From Bacteroidales bacterium (GTDB taxonomy: Bacteria; Bacteroidota; Bacteroidia; Bacteroidales; Muribaculaceae): a DNA stretch of 34,136 nt. Location of the stretch: the NCBI GenBank assembly GCA_004553485.1, contig SFLG01000026.1:1-34136 (forward strand), read 5' to 3'. Shown in pieces: positions 1 through 8,677 of the stretch (the first letter of the stretch is position 1; every line of letters begins with the position of its first letter). The notes beneath the pieces are model-generated. The model was not told the origin of the DNA. It searched no databases and worked only from the letters and a program-made list of their open reading frames with translations. A program made the position numbers and the translations under genes.

Positions 1-1287
1 GACGTCGGCCAGGCAGGCGTCCATGCGGTTGGCAAGGATGGCCTGGCTGCGGCGTTTGAACTCGTCGAGGTCGTTGACGATGAGGCTGCCGAAGAAGGTG
101 CTGCCATCGTCCAGTGTGGGCTCGTAGATAATCACCTGTGCGCCCTTGGCTTTGATGCGTTTCATCACGCCCTGGATGGACGACTGGCGGAAATTGTCCG
201 AGTTTGACTTCATTGTCAGACGGTAAACTCCTATCACGCAGGGTTTTTCGTCGGCACGGCTGAACTGGCCGCGCGAGCCGTAGTCGTAGTATCCGGCCAT
301 CTTGAGAATCTGGTCGGCGATGAAGTCCTTGCGGGTGCGGTTGCTCTCGACAATCGCCGACATCATATTCTGCGGCACGTCGGCGTAGTTGGCCAGCAGC
401 TGCTTGGTGTCCTTGGGCAGGCAGTAGCCGCCGTAGCCGAACGACGGGTTGTTGTAGTGTGTGCCGATGCGCGGGTCAAGGCCCACGCCTTCGATAATGG
501 CCTGCGAGTCAAGTCCTTTTACCTCGGCGTAAGTATCGAGCTCGTTGAAGTAGCTGACGCGCAGAGCCAGGTAGGTGTTGGCGAAGAGTTTGACGGCCTC
601 GGCCTCCTTCATCCCCATGTAAAGGGTGGGGATGTCCTGCTTGATGGCGCCCTGCTGAAGCAGCCCGGCAAAGATGTGCGCGGCCTCTTCCATGGCGGCG
701 ATGTCGGTGACGGCGCGGATGGCGACATTCTCCTCGGCAAAGTCGGGACGGTCGATAATCTTGGGTATGCCGGCGATGATACGCGACGGATAGAGGTTGT
801 CGTAGAGAGCCTTGCTCTCGCGCAGAAATTCGGGGAAGAACAGCAGGTTAAGGCGTCGCACCCCCTTTGCGGCATACTTGAGGTATAGCGAGCGGCAGTA
901 GCCAACGGGTATTGTCGACTTTATCACCATCACGGCGTCAGGGTTGACGCTGAGCACCAGGTCGATGACGTCCTCGATGTTGTGTGTGTCGAAGTAGTTG
1001 GCTACGGGGTCGTAGTTGGTTGGGGCGGCTATCACCACAAAGTCGGCATGGCGGTACGCCTCCGCGCCGTCGAGGGTGGCGGTGAGGTCGAGCGGCTTCT
1101 CGGCCAGGTATTTGATGATGTATTCGTCCTGGATGGGCGAGATGCCCCGGTTGATTTTGTCAACCTTCTCGGGGACAATGTCCACCGCCGTCACGTGGTT
1201 GTGTTGGGCCAGCAACGTAGCCAGACTGAGTCCTACATATCCCGTTCCGGCCACCGCCACGTTATATTTCTTTATTTTGTCGTTCAC
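1..1287 (-). CDS. ugd: UDP-glucose 6-dehydrogenase (nucleotide-sugar dehydrogenase), 3' end cut by window edge
   Basis: Oxidises UDP-glucose (or a related UDP-sugar) to the uronic acid with two NAD+ in the cytoplasm, supplying precursors for surface polysaccharide. The frame is open for 429 codons from a GTG at 1287 to base 1 with no stop, so only the last residues are missing. The N-terminal Rossmann dinucleotide-binding motif GTGYVG lies at residues 14-19. The family catalytic cysteine is Cys289 in GGYCLPKD, preceded by the substrate-binding stretch NNPSFGYGG. The C-terminal domain follows, with VIGVYRLTMKSNSDNFR. The GTG start is chosen because it places the Rossmann strand near the N terminus and no ATG fits better. 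The gene lies 73 bases downstream of the wecA-like gene on the same strand, probably in one operon. Family assignment is firm; UDP-glucose rather than UDP-ManNAc as substrate is likely but not proven. Confidence 0.93.
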   Translation of the reverse strand, partial: MNDKIKKYNVAVAGTGYVGLSLATLLAQHNHVTAVDIVPEKVDKINRGISPIQDEYIIKYLAEKPLDLTATLDGAEAYRHADFVVIAAPTNYDPVANYFDTHNIEDVIDLVLSVNPDAVMVIKSTIPVGYCRSLYLKYAAKGVRRLNLLFFPEFLRESKALYDNLYPSRIIAGIPKIIDRPDFAEENVAIRAVTDIAAMEEAAHIFAGLLQQGAIKQDIPTLYMGMKEAEAVKLFANTYLALRVSYFNELDTYAEVKGLDSQAIIEGVGLDPRIGTHYNNPSFGYGGYCLPKDTKQLLANYADVPQNMMSAIVESNRTRKDFIADQILKMAGYYDYGSRGQFSRADEKPCVIGVYRLTMKSNSDNFRQSSIQGVMKRIKAKGAQVIIYEPTLDDGSTFFGSLIVNDLDEFKRRSQAILANRMDACLADV

Positions 1288-1360
1288 TCTTGTTACTGAA
1301 TTTTTCGGTTACGCCCCTGCGCCCTGTGTCTGTGTTATAAGGTGAAAAGTCGCCGGGACG

Positions 1361-2482
1361 TTATTCCCATAGTATTATGCCGGTGCGTTTGGCACGTCGG
1401 CGTATTGCTTTGGAGATAAGGATGTTCGCCACTATCCACAGCACAGCGTCTATGGCAAACAGGATGTTGATATTGACAAATGTGCTGAACCAGTAGTTGG
1501 CGGCCGTCAGCACGATGCCCGTGCCCACGATTGTGGGCATAGCCACGCGCTGCGACATACCCAAGGCCAGCAGCTTGTGGTGGATATGGCTGCGGTCGGG
1601 CAGGAAGGGATTGCGGTGGCAATGGATGCGGTGGACATAGACGCGCACCACGTCGAAACACGGTATCAGCAGCGGGGCGATGGCCACCACCGCCGCATTG
1701 GCCTTGAGTTTTGAGGCGTCAAGCTGGCAGATGTGGATGCTGAGGACGCTGAGGATAAGTCCGACGGTGAGGGCGCCGGTGTCGCCCATGAATATCTTGC
1801 TGTGTTTTTTGGCGTTGCCGAAGACGTTGTAGTAGAAAAAGGGCACCATGGCGCCCAGCGTGGCGAAGGACAGCAGGGCGTATGCCTGGTCGCCGGCCTC
1901 GACGTAAATCATGCCGTAGAAGGCGCAGGCCACTGCCGACAGGCCCGAGGCAAGGCCGTCGATGCCGTCGATGAGGTTCAACGCGTTGGTGATGAATACC
2001 GTAAGCAGGATCGTCAGTCCTAAGTCGACGATGACGGGCATGGTGTGTATGCCTAAAAAGCCGTGGAGGTTGTTGAGGGAAAGGCCGCCGACAAAGATGA
2101 GGCAGGCGCAGAAAATCTGTGCCATGAATTTTGCACGGTAGCGCAGACCTATCAGGTCGTCGGCCATGCCCACAAGGTAAAGCACGATGACGGCGCAGCA
2201 GACAAAGCACAGCGATGTCATGTCGGTGGGCGGGATGGAGAGAATCTGCTTGGGAAAGTAATACGCGCCGATGCCGAATACCAGCAGAATTGCGAAAAGG
2301 ATGGAGGGGAAGAACGCTATGCCGCCAAGGCGGGGTATTGATCCCGAGTGGATCTTGCGTGGATTGACTTCGTCGTACAGATTCTTGCGGAAGGCAATGA
2401 GAAGAATCTGAGGTATAATGATACCCGTGAGGGTCATCACTACCATGAATACGGCAATATCAATAATAAACCAGTCGGACAT
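1361..2482 (-). CDS. wecA: WecA/TagO-type undecaprenyl-phosphate sugar-1-phosphate transferase
   Basis: A 373-residue multi-pass membrane protein of the MraY/WecA glycosyltransferase-4 family. These enzymes move a HexNAc-1-phosphate from a UDP-sugar to undecaprenyl phosphate at the inner membrane, starting surface-glycan synthesis. Family marks are in order: NPRKIHSGSIPRLGG near residue 40, the catalytic aspartates in GMADDLIGL, NALNLIDGIDGLASGL, FMGDTGALTVG, and the WecA-type cytosolic loop DRSHIHHKLLALGMS, where MraY would carry a different His-rich motif. About ten hydrophobic segments are visible. It has its own clear promoter (2638-2668) and is followed by ugd. The exact sugar (GlcNAc or another HexNAc) cannot be read from the sequence, so the symbol is by family. 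Confidence 0.9.
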   Translation of the reverse strand: MSDWFIIDIAVFMVVMTLTGIIIPQILLIAFRKNLYDEVNPRKIHSGSIPRLGGIAFFPSILFAILLVFGIGAYYFPKQILSIPPTDMTSLCFVCCAVIVLYLVGMADDLIGLRYRAKFMAQIFCACLIFVGGLSLNNLHGFLGIHTMPVIVDLGLTILLTVFITNALNLIDGIDGLASGLSAVACAFYGMIYVEAGDQAYALLSFATLGAMVPFFYYNVFGNAKKHSKIFMGDTGALTVGLILSVLSIHICQLDASKLKANAAVVAIAPLLIPCFDVVRVYVHRIHCHRNPFLPDRSHIHHKLLALGMSQRVAMPTIVGTGIVLTAANYWFSTFVNINILFAIDAVLWIVANILISKAIRRRAKRTGIILWE

Positions 2483-2637
2483 ATTCTTTTGGTCTGTGGC
2501 GGTATGATAGGTTGTTATGAGCCTTGGCTCTTTCTATGGATTGATGCAGCTTCATGTGCGGCCGCCCGCTATAGCTCAGCTTGATGCAGCAAACGACTGC
2601 TTGATGAATGTGCAATAAACCGTCGCTTCAATTTGTG

Positions 2638-2668
2638 CAAATGTAGTGAAAATTTATGAAATAACAAA
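2638..2668 (-). promoter_or_regulatory. Bacteroidota-type promoter for the wecA-ugd operon
   Basis: On the minus strand, TTTG (2668-2665) is followed by a 19-base spacer and TACATTTG (2645-2638). This is an exact match to the primary sigma consensus TTTG-N19-21-TAnnTTTG of Bacteroidota. Transcription would start near 2630, leaving a leader of about 150 bases before wecA. Confidence 0.82.
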
Positions 2669-2731
2669 TAATTGGAGCTAAGCCGGGCTCGATTTGAATA
2701 AATGTTTTTTACGTGACGCCGTTTTTTTGCG

Positions 2732-2739
2732 TACCTTTG
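2732..2739 (+). promoter_or_regulatory. -7 box of the probable hrpB promoter
   Basis: TACCTTTG matches TAnnTTTG. Only a T-rich stretch near 2705-2710 stands at the -33 position. The leader to hrpB would be about 95 bases. The rest of the 2483-2840 gap is AT-rich and shows no ORF worth calling. Confidence 0.55.
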
Positions 2740-2840
2740 CAACAGCATACGCGCCGAGGAAGAAGGGCCGTTGCCGACATCGGCGAGGCAGGGCCGCAAC
2801 CTATGCGCGTGTGTGCGAATAAGAGAACGGGCTCTAAGAT

Positions 2841-5273
2841 ATGGTAATAGACAGGCGATATATTGACGGGCTGCCGGTGTCGGCGGTGGCCGACAGGCTT
2901 AACGGGGCGCTGGCGTCGCGTCGCGCGGCGGTGGTGACGGCACCTCCCGGGTCGGGCAAGTCGACCCTCCTGCCGCTGACAATCCTGCAGGGACAGCCGG
3001 CGGGAAAGGTGGTCATGCTCGAGCCCCGACGTGCCGCGGCAAGGCAGATTGCATTGCGCATGGCGTCGATGCTGGGCGAGAAACCCGGCGAGACGGTGGG
3101 CTACCGCATGCGCTTCGAGTCGAAGGTGTCGGCAAAGACGCGCATCGAGGTGGTGACCGAGGGCGTGATGGAGCGTATGCTCATCGACGACCCGACACTG
3201 GAGGGCGTGTCGACAGTGATTTTTGACGAATTTCACGAGCGCAGCCTCACCGCCGACCTGTCGCTGGCCTTCACCCTCGAGGCCCGCAATGTGCTCAGGC
3301 CCGACCTTCGCATCGTCATCATGTCGGCCACCATCGACGTCGCGCCCCTTTGCCGGGCCCTCGGCGCCGAGCTGATAGAGGCCGAGGGGACGCTGCATAA
3401 TGTCGAAATTGTCAACGGCGAGGATGTCGAGGCCGACCGCTGCGTGCCGGCCGTAGTGTCGGCGGTAAGACGGGCCTGGCGCACCCAGCAGGGCAATATC
3501 CTTGTCTTTCTGCCCGGCCAAGCCGAGATTTCGGCCTGCTGCACAGCGCTCTCCGAGGCGCTGGACGATGCGGCGGTGTTTCCGTTGCACGGGATTCTGC
3601 CGCCGGACGAGCAGTACCGGGCTATTGAGTACAACCCCGCCGGGCGCCGCAAGATCGTGGTGGCCAGCCCCGTCGCCGAGACTTCGCTGACTATCGAGGG
3701 GATAAAGACGGTTGTCGACTCGGGTCTTTACCGGCGGGTGGAATTCACGCCCTCGAACGGCCTGAGCCGCCTTGTCACGGCGCGCATCTCCGCCGATATG
3801 GCCCGTCAGCGCGCCGGCCGAGCGGGGCGACTGTCGGACGGCGTATGTTTCCGCCTGTGGTCCAAAGCCACCGAGAGCCGCATGGCCGAGTGCCGAACGC
3901 CCGAAATACTCGAGGCAGACCTCAGCCGCACAGTGCTCGACATCGCTGCCTGGGGCGGATGCCGCCCCGAAGACCTGCCGTGGCTGACTCCCCCGCCGCC
4001 CAGCCACCTTGCCGACGCCCGCCGTTTGCTGACAATGCTGGGCGCGCTGGACGACAACGGGGCGATTACCGCCCGCGGCCGACGTATGGCCGCCCTGCCG
4101 TGTCATCCGCGCATAGCGGGGATGCTGGTGACGGCCGACGACGACCGCCTGCGCGCTCTTGCCGCCGACATCGCCGCCATACTTGAAGAGAAAGACCCCG
4201 TTGACGACGAGACTGACGCCGACATCGGTACCCGCATCGACATCCTGCGCCGCCAGCGTGCGCGCGGAGCCTCGGGACGCTGGCGCCGCATCGCCGCCGT
4301 GGCCTCGCAGTACCGCCGTCTGGTGCGGTGCGCCGAGGACAACTCGGCCGTCGACGCCGACGAGACGGGCCGGCTGCTTGCCGACGCATACCCCGAGCGC
4401 ATAGCCCAGCGCTTTGGCGACGGCGTGTACCGTCTGCCCGGAGGCGAGAACGTCCGCCTCAACGACGGAGATGCCCTCGCCACCGCCGAGTTCCTTGCCG
4501 TGGCCTCGGTGGGCCGGCGCATCTTCCTTGCCTCGCCGATAAGCCGCGAGGCCGTGCTCGAACGAGCCAAAGACCACCGCAACCTGTCATGGAACAGCCG
4601 CGAGGGACGTCTGACGGCGCGCGACGAGCGGCGCATAGGCGTGCTGGTGGTGTCGTCGCGTCCGGCCGAGAATGTCAGCCGCGACGAGGTGGTGCAGACC
4701 ATCGCCCGCGCCGCCGTCAGGGACGGGCGCAGCATGTTCAGCTTCAGCGACGACCTTGGCCGGCTGCAGCGCAGACTCGAAATGGTAGGCGAATGGCATC
4801 CCGAGATGGAGATTCCCGATATGAGCGACGAGGCGCTTATGGCCTCGGCACCGTCGTGGCTGCCTCTCTACGCCGGGGATGCCTCGACGGCGCAGGAACT
4901 GCGCAAGATCGACCTGTGCAAGGTGGTGGAGGGACTGGTGGGCTATCAGACGATGGCCGAGGTGGACAGGCTGGCGCCCACGCACTACCGTCTGCCGCGC
5001 GGACGTGTCGTGCGCATTGACTATCGCGCCGGCTCTCCCGACCCGGTGCTCAGCGCGCGCCTTGCCGACTGTCTCGGCCTCACCGACACACCGTGTGTCG
5101 ACGGCGGCCGTCGCCCGATGCTGGTCGAGCTGCTCTCGCCGGGCTTTCGTCCCGTCCAGCTCACGCGCGACCTGCGCGGGTTCTGGACCTCAACCTACTA
5201 CGATGTGCGCAAGCAGCTGCGGGGCCGCTACCCCCAACACCCCTGGCCCGACAACCCCCTCGACTTCGAGTAA
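2841..5273 (+). CDS. hrpB: ATP-dependent RNA helicase HrpB
   Basis: An 810-residue DEAH-family helicase, the usual HrpB length. Walker A APPGSGKST is at residues 34-42. The DEAH-box variant DEFHERS lies near residue 129, followed by motif III SATID. The helicase C lobe has the family signatures VVASPVAETSLTIEGI and RQRAGRAGRLSDGVCFRLW. A helicase-associated region and the HrpB-specific C-terminal domain follow, ending in a typical tail (RGRYPQHPWPDNP). The role of HrpB in bacteria is not well settled; RNA or RNP remodelling is the general expectation. It stands alone on the plus strand between the divergent wecA operon and the convergent prfC, and a palindromic repeat sits just after the stop. 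The ATG at 2841 is the first sensible start and leads straight into the helicase fold. Confidence 0.94.
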   Translation: MVIDRRYIDGLPVSAVADRLNGALASRRAAVVTAPPGSGKSTLLPLTILQGQPAGKVVMLEPRRAAARQIALRMASMLGEKPGETVGYRMRFESKVSAKTRIEVVTEGVMERMLIDDPTLEGVSTVIFDEFHERSLTADLSLAFTLEARNVLRPDLRIVIMSATIDVAPLCRALGAELIEAEGTLHNVEIVNGEDVEADRCVPAVVSAVRRAWRTQQGNILVFLPGQAEISACCTALSEALDDAAVFPLHGILPPDEQYRAIEYNPAGRRKIVVASPVAETSLTIEGIKTVVDSGLYRRVEFTPSNGLSRLVTARISADMARQRAGRAGRLSDGVCFRLWSKATESRMAECRTPEILEADLSRTVLDIAAWGGCRPEDLPWLTPPPPSHLADARRLLTMLGALDDNGAITARGRRMAALPCHPRIAGMLVTADDDRLRALAADIAAILEEKDPVDDETDADIGTRIDILRRQRARGASGRWRRIAAVASQYRRLVRCAEDNSAVDADETGRLLADAYPERIAQRFGDGVYRLPGGENVRLNDGDALATAEFLAVASVGRRIFLASPISREAVLERAKDHRNLSWNSREGRLTARDERRIGVLVVSSRPAENVSRDEVVQTIARAAVRDGRSMFSFSDDLGRLQRRLEMVGEWHPEMEIPDMSDEALMASAPSWLPLYAGDASTAQELRKIDLCKVVEGLVGYQTMAEVDRLAPTHYRLPRGRVVRIDYRAGSPDPVLSARLADCLGLTDTPCVDGGRRPMLVELLSPGFRPVQLTRDLRGFWTSTYYDVRKQLRGRYPQHPWPDNPLDFE

Positions 5274-5286
5274 GGCCAGACAAGCA

Positions 5287-5334
5287 AATAAGCCCAATTG
5301 GACCAATTAGGCTTATTAGACTTATTAGGCTAAT
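5287..5334. repeat. 9-base phased intergenic repeat with near-perfect palindrome (possible shared terminator)
   Basis: Four 9-base units (AATTGGACC, AATTAGGCT, TATTAGACT, TATTAGGCT) run from 5296 to 5331 between the convergent hrpB and prfC genes. The left part also forms an inverted repeat, 5287-5301 against 5303-5317, with 15-base arms, one mismatch and a single central base. In RNA it would fold from either strand, so it may end transcription of both genes, although there is no clean T-run. Confidence 0.7.
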
Positions 5335-5342
5335 ACTCCCGC

Positions 5343-6920
5343 TTAGTACTCGCTGGAGAATGAGAATTTGATGGCGGGGAAATCGTGCTGGGCCATCTGC
5401 AGGACGTAGTTGCTGTCGGCGAGGAAGACGTCGCGGCCGGCGCGGTCGACGGCCATGTACTGTTGTTTGCGACGCTTGAAAGCCTCCAGGGCCTCGGCGT
5501 CGTCCGAGTCAATCCAACAGGCTTTGTACAGCGACAGGGGCTCCCAGCGGCACTGCGCGCCGTACTCGTGCAGAAGGCGGTACTGGATTACCTCGAACTG
5601 CAGCTGGCCCACCGTGCCTATGATTTTGCGGTTGTTGAACTTGTTGACGAAGAGCTGTGCAACACCTTCGTCCATAAGCTGCTGTATGCCTTTTTCGAGC
5701 TGCTTCGACTTCATCGGGTCGGTGTTCTCGATATACTTGAACATCTCGGGTGAGAACGACGGTATGCCGTTGAAGTGCAGCACCTCGCCCTCGGTGACGG
5801 TGTCGCCGATTTTGAAGTTGCCCGTGTCGGGGATGCCGACGATGTCGCCGGGCCACGCCTCGTCGACGATGTCCTTGCGCTGGGCCATGAAGGCTGTCGG
5901 CGACGACACCTTGAGCGGTTTGCCCGAACGCACGTGCTTGTACACCTTGTTGCGCTCGAATTTTCCCGAGCAGACTTTCAGGAAGGCGATGCACGAGCGG
6001 TGGTTGGGGTCCATGTTGGCGTGGATTTTGAAGACGAAGCCGCTGAAGGTCGGGTCGTCGGGGTTGACCGTGCGCTCGTCGGTGACAACGGGGCGCGGCG
6101 AGGGGGCAATCTCCACGAAGCAGTCGAGCAACTCCTTGACGCCAAAGGTGTTGAGAGCCGAGCCGAAGAATACGGGAGCCACGGCGCCCTTGAGGTATTC
6201 CTCCTTGTCGAAGGCAGGGTAGACGCCCTCGATTAGGTCGAGGTCCTCGCGCAGCTTGGCGGCATCGGCCTCGCCTACGGCCTCGTCGATGCGCGGGTCG
6301 TTGACGTCGTTGATTTCGACACGCTCGCTCACCCTCTGCTTGTCGGGGGTGAACAGGTCGATGGCGTTCTCGTAGATATTATATACGCCTTTGAACTTGG
6401 CGCCGATGTTGATGGGCCAGCTCAGCGGGCGCACGTCGATCTTCAGCTCCTGCTCGAGCTCGTCGAGGATGTCGAAGGGGTCGCGGCCCTCGCGGTCGAG
6501 CTTGTTGACGAAGATAATCACGGGCGTGTTGCGCATACGGCAGACCTCCATCAGCTTGCGGGTCTGCTGCTCCACGCCTTTTGCCACGTCGACGACGATG
6601 ATAACCGAGTCGACGGCGGTGAGGGTGCGGTAGGTGTCCTCGGCAAAGTCCTGGTGGCCCGGGGTGTCGAGGATATTGATTTTGTAACCCTCGTATTCAA
6701 AGCCCATTACGGACGTTGCCACCGAAATTCCGCGCTGTTTCTCTATCTCCATCCAGTCGCTGGTGGCGGTCTTTTTGATTTTGTTGTTCTTTACGGCACC
6801 GGCAACGTGGATGGCGCCGCCGAAGAGCAGAAGCTTCTCGGTGAGGGTGGTTTTGCCGGCATCGGGGTGCGAGATGATGGCGAAGGTGCGCCGGCGCTTT
6901 ATTTCTTCAGTCTGTGTCAT
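5343..6920 (-). CDS. prfC: Peptide chain release factor 3 (RF3)
   Basis: A GTPase that removes RF1/RF2 from the ribosome after termination. The G1 motif SHPDAGKTT is at residues 17-25, with DTPGHQDF (G3) and NKLDREGRD (G4). RF3-specific domains II and III follow, including VGQLQFEVIQYRL and the end KFSFSSEY. The length of 525 residues is normal for RF3 and too short for EF-G. A TTG two codons upstream (6926) could also open the frame, but the ATG at 6920 is preferred. The gene follows rfbD by about 70 bases on the same strand and no separate promoter is obvious, so the two may be cotranscribed. Confidence 0.96.
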   Translation of the reverse strand: MTQTEEIKRRRTFAIISHPDAGKTTLTEKLLLFGGAIHVAGAVKNNKIKKTATSDWMEIEKQRGISVATSVMGFEYEGYKINILDTPGHQDFAEDTYRTLTAVDSVIIVVDVAKGVEQQTRKLMEVCRMRNTPVIIFVNKLDREGRDPFDILDELEQELKIDVRPLSWPINIGAKFKGVYNIYENAIDLFTPDKQRVSERVEINDVNDPRIDEAVGEADAAKLREDLDLIEGVYPAFDKEEYLKGAVAPVFFGSALNTFGVKELLDCFVEIAPSPRPVVTDERTVNPDDPTFSGFVFKIHANMDPNHRSCIAFLKVCSGKFERNKVYKHVRSGKPLKVSSPTAFMAQRKDIVDEAWPGDIVGIPDTGNFKIGDTVTEGEVLHFNGIPSFSPEMFKYIENTDPMKSKQLEKGIQQLMDEGVAQLFVNKFNNRKIIGTVGQLQFEVIQYRLLHEYGAQCRWEPLSLYKACWIDSDDAEALEAFKRRKQQYMAVDRAGRDVFLADSNYVLQMAQHDFPAIKFSFSSEY

Positions 6921-6991
6921 TTTCAAATATCAGCGTACGTCGCGGCGGGCGGGTGTCGTGGCACCGTTGGCCGTGCGTACGGGGTTTGATG

Positions 6992-7858
6992 TCAGTTTTT
7001 TTCGACCATACGGCCGAGGCACTTCTCGAGCGAGGCCTCCCAGTGCGGAATTTTCACGCCGTAGGTGGCCTTGATTTTTGCTTTAGACAGGATAGAGAAG
7101 GCGGGCCGCTCGGCCGGGGTGGGGTAGTCGCACGAGGGGATGGGCAGCACGTCCACGCTGTCTGCAAATCCGGCCAGGCGCACTATCGCCACGGCGAAAT
7201 CGTACCACGAGGCAACGCCCTCGTTGCTGTAGTGGTAGGTTCCGGGCAGCCATTGCGGGGCCAGTACCATGTCGGCCACCATCCCGGCCAGGTCGGCGGC
7301 GTAGGTAGGGGTGCCGATCTGGTCGTCCACCACGCGCAGGCGTCCGCCGGGCTTGCAGTGCGACAGGATAGTCTTGACAAAGTTGTGGCCGTGAGGCGAG
7401 TAGAGCCATCCGGTGCGCACGATGACGGCGTCGGGGCACAGGCCCAGCAGCTGCGTCTCGCCCATGCGCTTTGTGGCGCCGTAGTGCGACAGCGGGGCCG
7501 GCTTGTCGCTCTCGGTGTAGGCGTGGCTGCTCTTGCCGTCAAAGACAAAGTCGGTGCTGATGTGCAGAATTTTTGTGCCCGTGTCGGCGGCGACGGCGGC
7601 GAGGGTGCGCACGGCCTCGGTGTTGACGGCATGGCAGAGGCTCTTCTCTTCCTCGGCCTTGTCGACGGCGGTGTAGGCGGCGCAGTTGATGATATGGCTG
7701 TAGTCGCCGCGGCGCACAAAGGCGTCGACGGCTTTGGCATCGGTGAGGTCAAGCTCCTCGCGGTCGATGTAATCGGTTACGCCGGGAACGCGGCGCTCAA
7801 GTTCTGATTTAAGTTCGGTGCCCAGCTGTCCCCGGGCTCCAGTTACAAGTATGTGCAT
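6992..7858 (-). CDS. rfbD: dTDP-4-dehydrorhamnose reductase
   Basis: The last step of dTDP-L-rhamnose synthesis, an NAD(P)H-dependent reduction in the cytoplasm. This 288-residue extended short-chain dehydrogenase begins MHILVTGARGQLG, with the nucleotide-binding GxxGxxG at residues 7-13. It continues with IINCAAYTAVDKAE, the family hallmark with the substrate-side residues, then HISTDFVFDG and the catalytic YGATK. WLYSPHGHNFVKTIL and the C-terminal substrate domain complete it. No rfbA, rfbB or rfbC is in this window, so the gene is detached from the usual rhamnose cluster. Confidence 0.94.
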   Translation of the reverse strand: MHILVTGARGQLGTELKSELERRVPGVTDYIDREELDLTDAKAVDAFVRRGDYSHIINCAAYTAVDKAEEEKSLCHAVNTEAVRTLAAVAADTGTKILHISTDFVFDGKSSHAYTESDKPAPLSHYGATKRMGETQLLGLCPDAVIVRTGWLYSPHGHNFVKTILSHCKPGGRLRVVDDQIGTPTYAADLAGMVADMVLAPQWLPGTYHYSNEGVASWYDFAVAIVRLAGFADSVDVLPIPSCDYPTPAERPAFSILSKAKIKATYGVKIPHWEASLEKCLGRMVEKN

Positions 7859-7879
7859 AAATATCGGTTAAGACAGATG

Positions 7880-7887
7880 CAAAGTTA
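7880..7887 (-). promoter_or_regulatory. -7 box upstream of rfbD
   Basis: The minus strand reads TAACTTTG, matching TAnnTTTG, about 22 bases before the rfbD ATG. No convincing TTTG is seen at -33. The leader would be very short. Confidence 0.6.
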
Positions 7888-8037
7888 CAAAAAATAAACG
7901 AAATCGCCCCTATGGTTGTTAATAAGAAGACCATCCTGTATGGCGGCCGGCGTCATCGCCGACGCTGTGCGGCAAAGGTTTTTAAGCTAACTGCCGAACA
8001 TTTAACTCAATATTATAAAAACTAAACTCATTCCATC

Positions 8038-8499
8038 ATGAAGGAAATAGCATTAGCCGGCACTACCGGTACCATCTACAACACCGTGCTTTCAGCTTTA
8101 TTACACGATAACCGCGCCGTTGAGGTGCTTGTCACCAACCCCGAGAAGGTGATGCTTGACACTACCAACGTCAACGTTGCCCGGTTCCGCACCGCCACCA
8201 AAGAGGAGATTAAGGACGAGCTGACCGGTTACGACACCGTCGTCGTTGCCTATAACACCGATTATACCAACGCCGCCAACAACGATTTTATCCTCCACAC
8301 CTATTCGCGCACCGTCAACGGCGCCATCGAGGCCGAGGTAAAGCGCCTCATCATCGTGGGCGCCAAGGAGTCGGAGGCCTTCTTCCGCGGCGAGCTTGCC
8401 CGTCACGGCAACCACATTGACTCCACCTTCATCAGCACCGAGGGCGACTACGCCAAGGCCGTCGTCGATATCCTCGAGGGCATGGCAGAGCCCGCCTGA
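8038..8499 (+). CDS. Short Rossmann-fold protein, NAD(P)-binding-like, function unknown
   Basis: A 153-residue protein with an atypical-SDR (NmrA-like) start. A beta strand and loop, EIALAGTTGTIYNTVLSALL, stands where GxxGxxG is expected but lacks some of the glycines. Then come a VLVTNPEKV strand with residues typical of dinucleotide sugars or sugar-nucleotide folds, and VKRLIIVGAKES, like the central strand and active-site region of NAD(P)H-binding oxidoreductases. It is clearly shorter than the usual 200-plus residues: the C-terminal half is small and ends in a helix. There is no Tyr-x-x-x-Lys pair. It may therefore be a binding or degenerate member rather than a working oxidoreductase. 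It is a single gene with an A-rich leader, divergent from rfbD, and followed by two strong hairpins. Confidence 0.7.
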   Translation: MKEIALAGTTGTIYNTVLSALLHDNRAVEVLVTNPEKVMLDTTNVNVARFRTATKEEIKDELTGYDTVVVAYNTDYTNAANNDFILHTYSRTVNGAIEAEVKRLIIVGAKESEAFFRGELARHGNHIDSTFISTEGDYAKAVVDILEGMAEPA

Positions 8500-8523
8500 C
8501 AGGCACCCCGCCCTGTAGCCCGG

Positions 8524-8557
8524 CACTGTTATGCGGCGAGCTCGCCGCATAGCAGTG
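8524..8557. terminator. Long hairpin downstream of the Rossmann-like gene
   Basis: Arms 8524-8540 and 8541-8557 are complementary over 17 bases with one G-T wobble and no spacer. The centre is GGCGAGCTCGCC. The structure works on both strands between convergent genes. There is no T-run, so it could be a factor-assisted terminator, an mRNA 3' stabiliser or a cruciform. Confidence 0.65.
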
Positions 8558-8582
8558 TTGTCACCTTGGCTGAAAAGCGACA

Positions 8583-8618
8583 GCACGCGCCACTGCGGAA
8601 AACTGCAGTGGCGCGTGC
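8583..8618. terminator. Second hairpin, perfect 14-base arms
   Basis: GCACGCGCCACTGC (8583-8596) is exactly reversed at 8605-8618 around an 8-base A-rich loop. On the minus strand, a short T-rich stretch lies just beyond it. It is probably the bidirectional end for the plus-strand gene at 8038 and the minus-strand DHHW operon. Confidence 0.7.
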
Positions 8619-8677
8619 CGTTTATGGGCAGTGGCGCAGTGGCGCGGGCTGGTTGCGGGTGGCCGGGGCGCGGTGCG

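Noticed and set aside
2709..4577. Long minus-strand open frame opposite hrpB
   Set aside because: It overlaps the clear helicase domain, has low-complexity Arg/Gly/His translation and spans the hrpB promoter.
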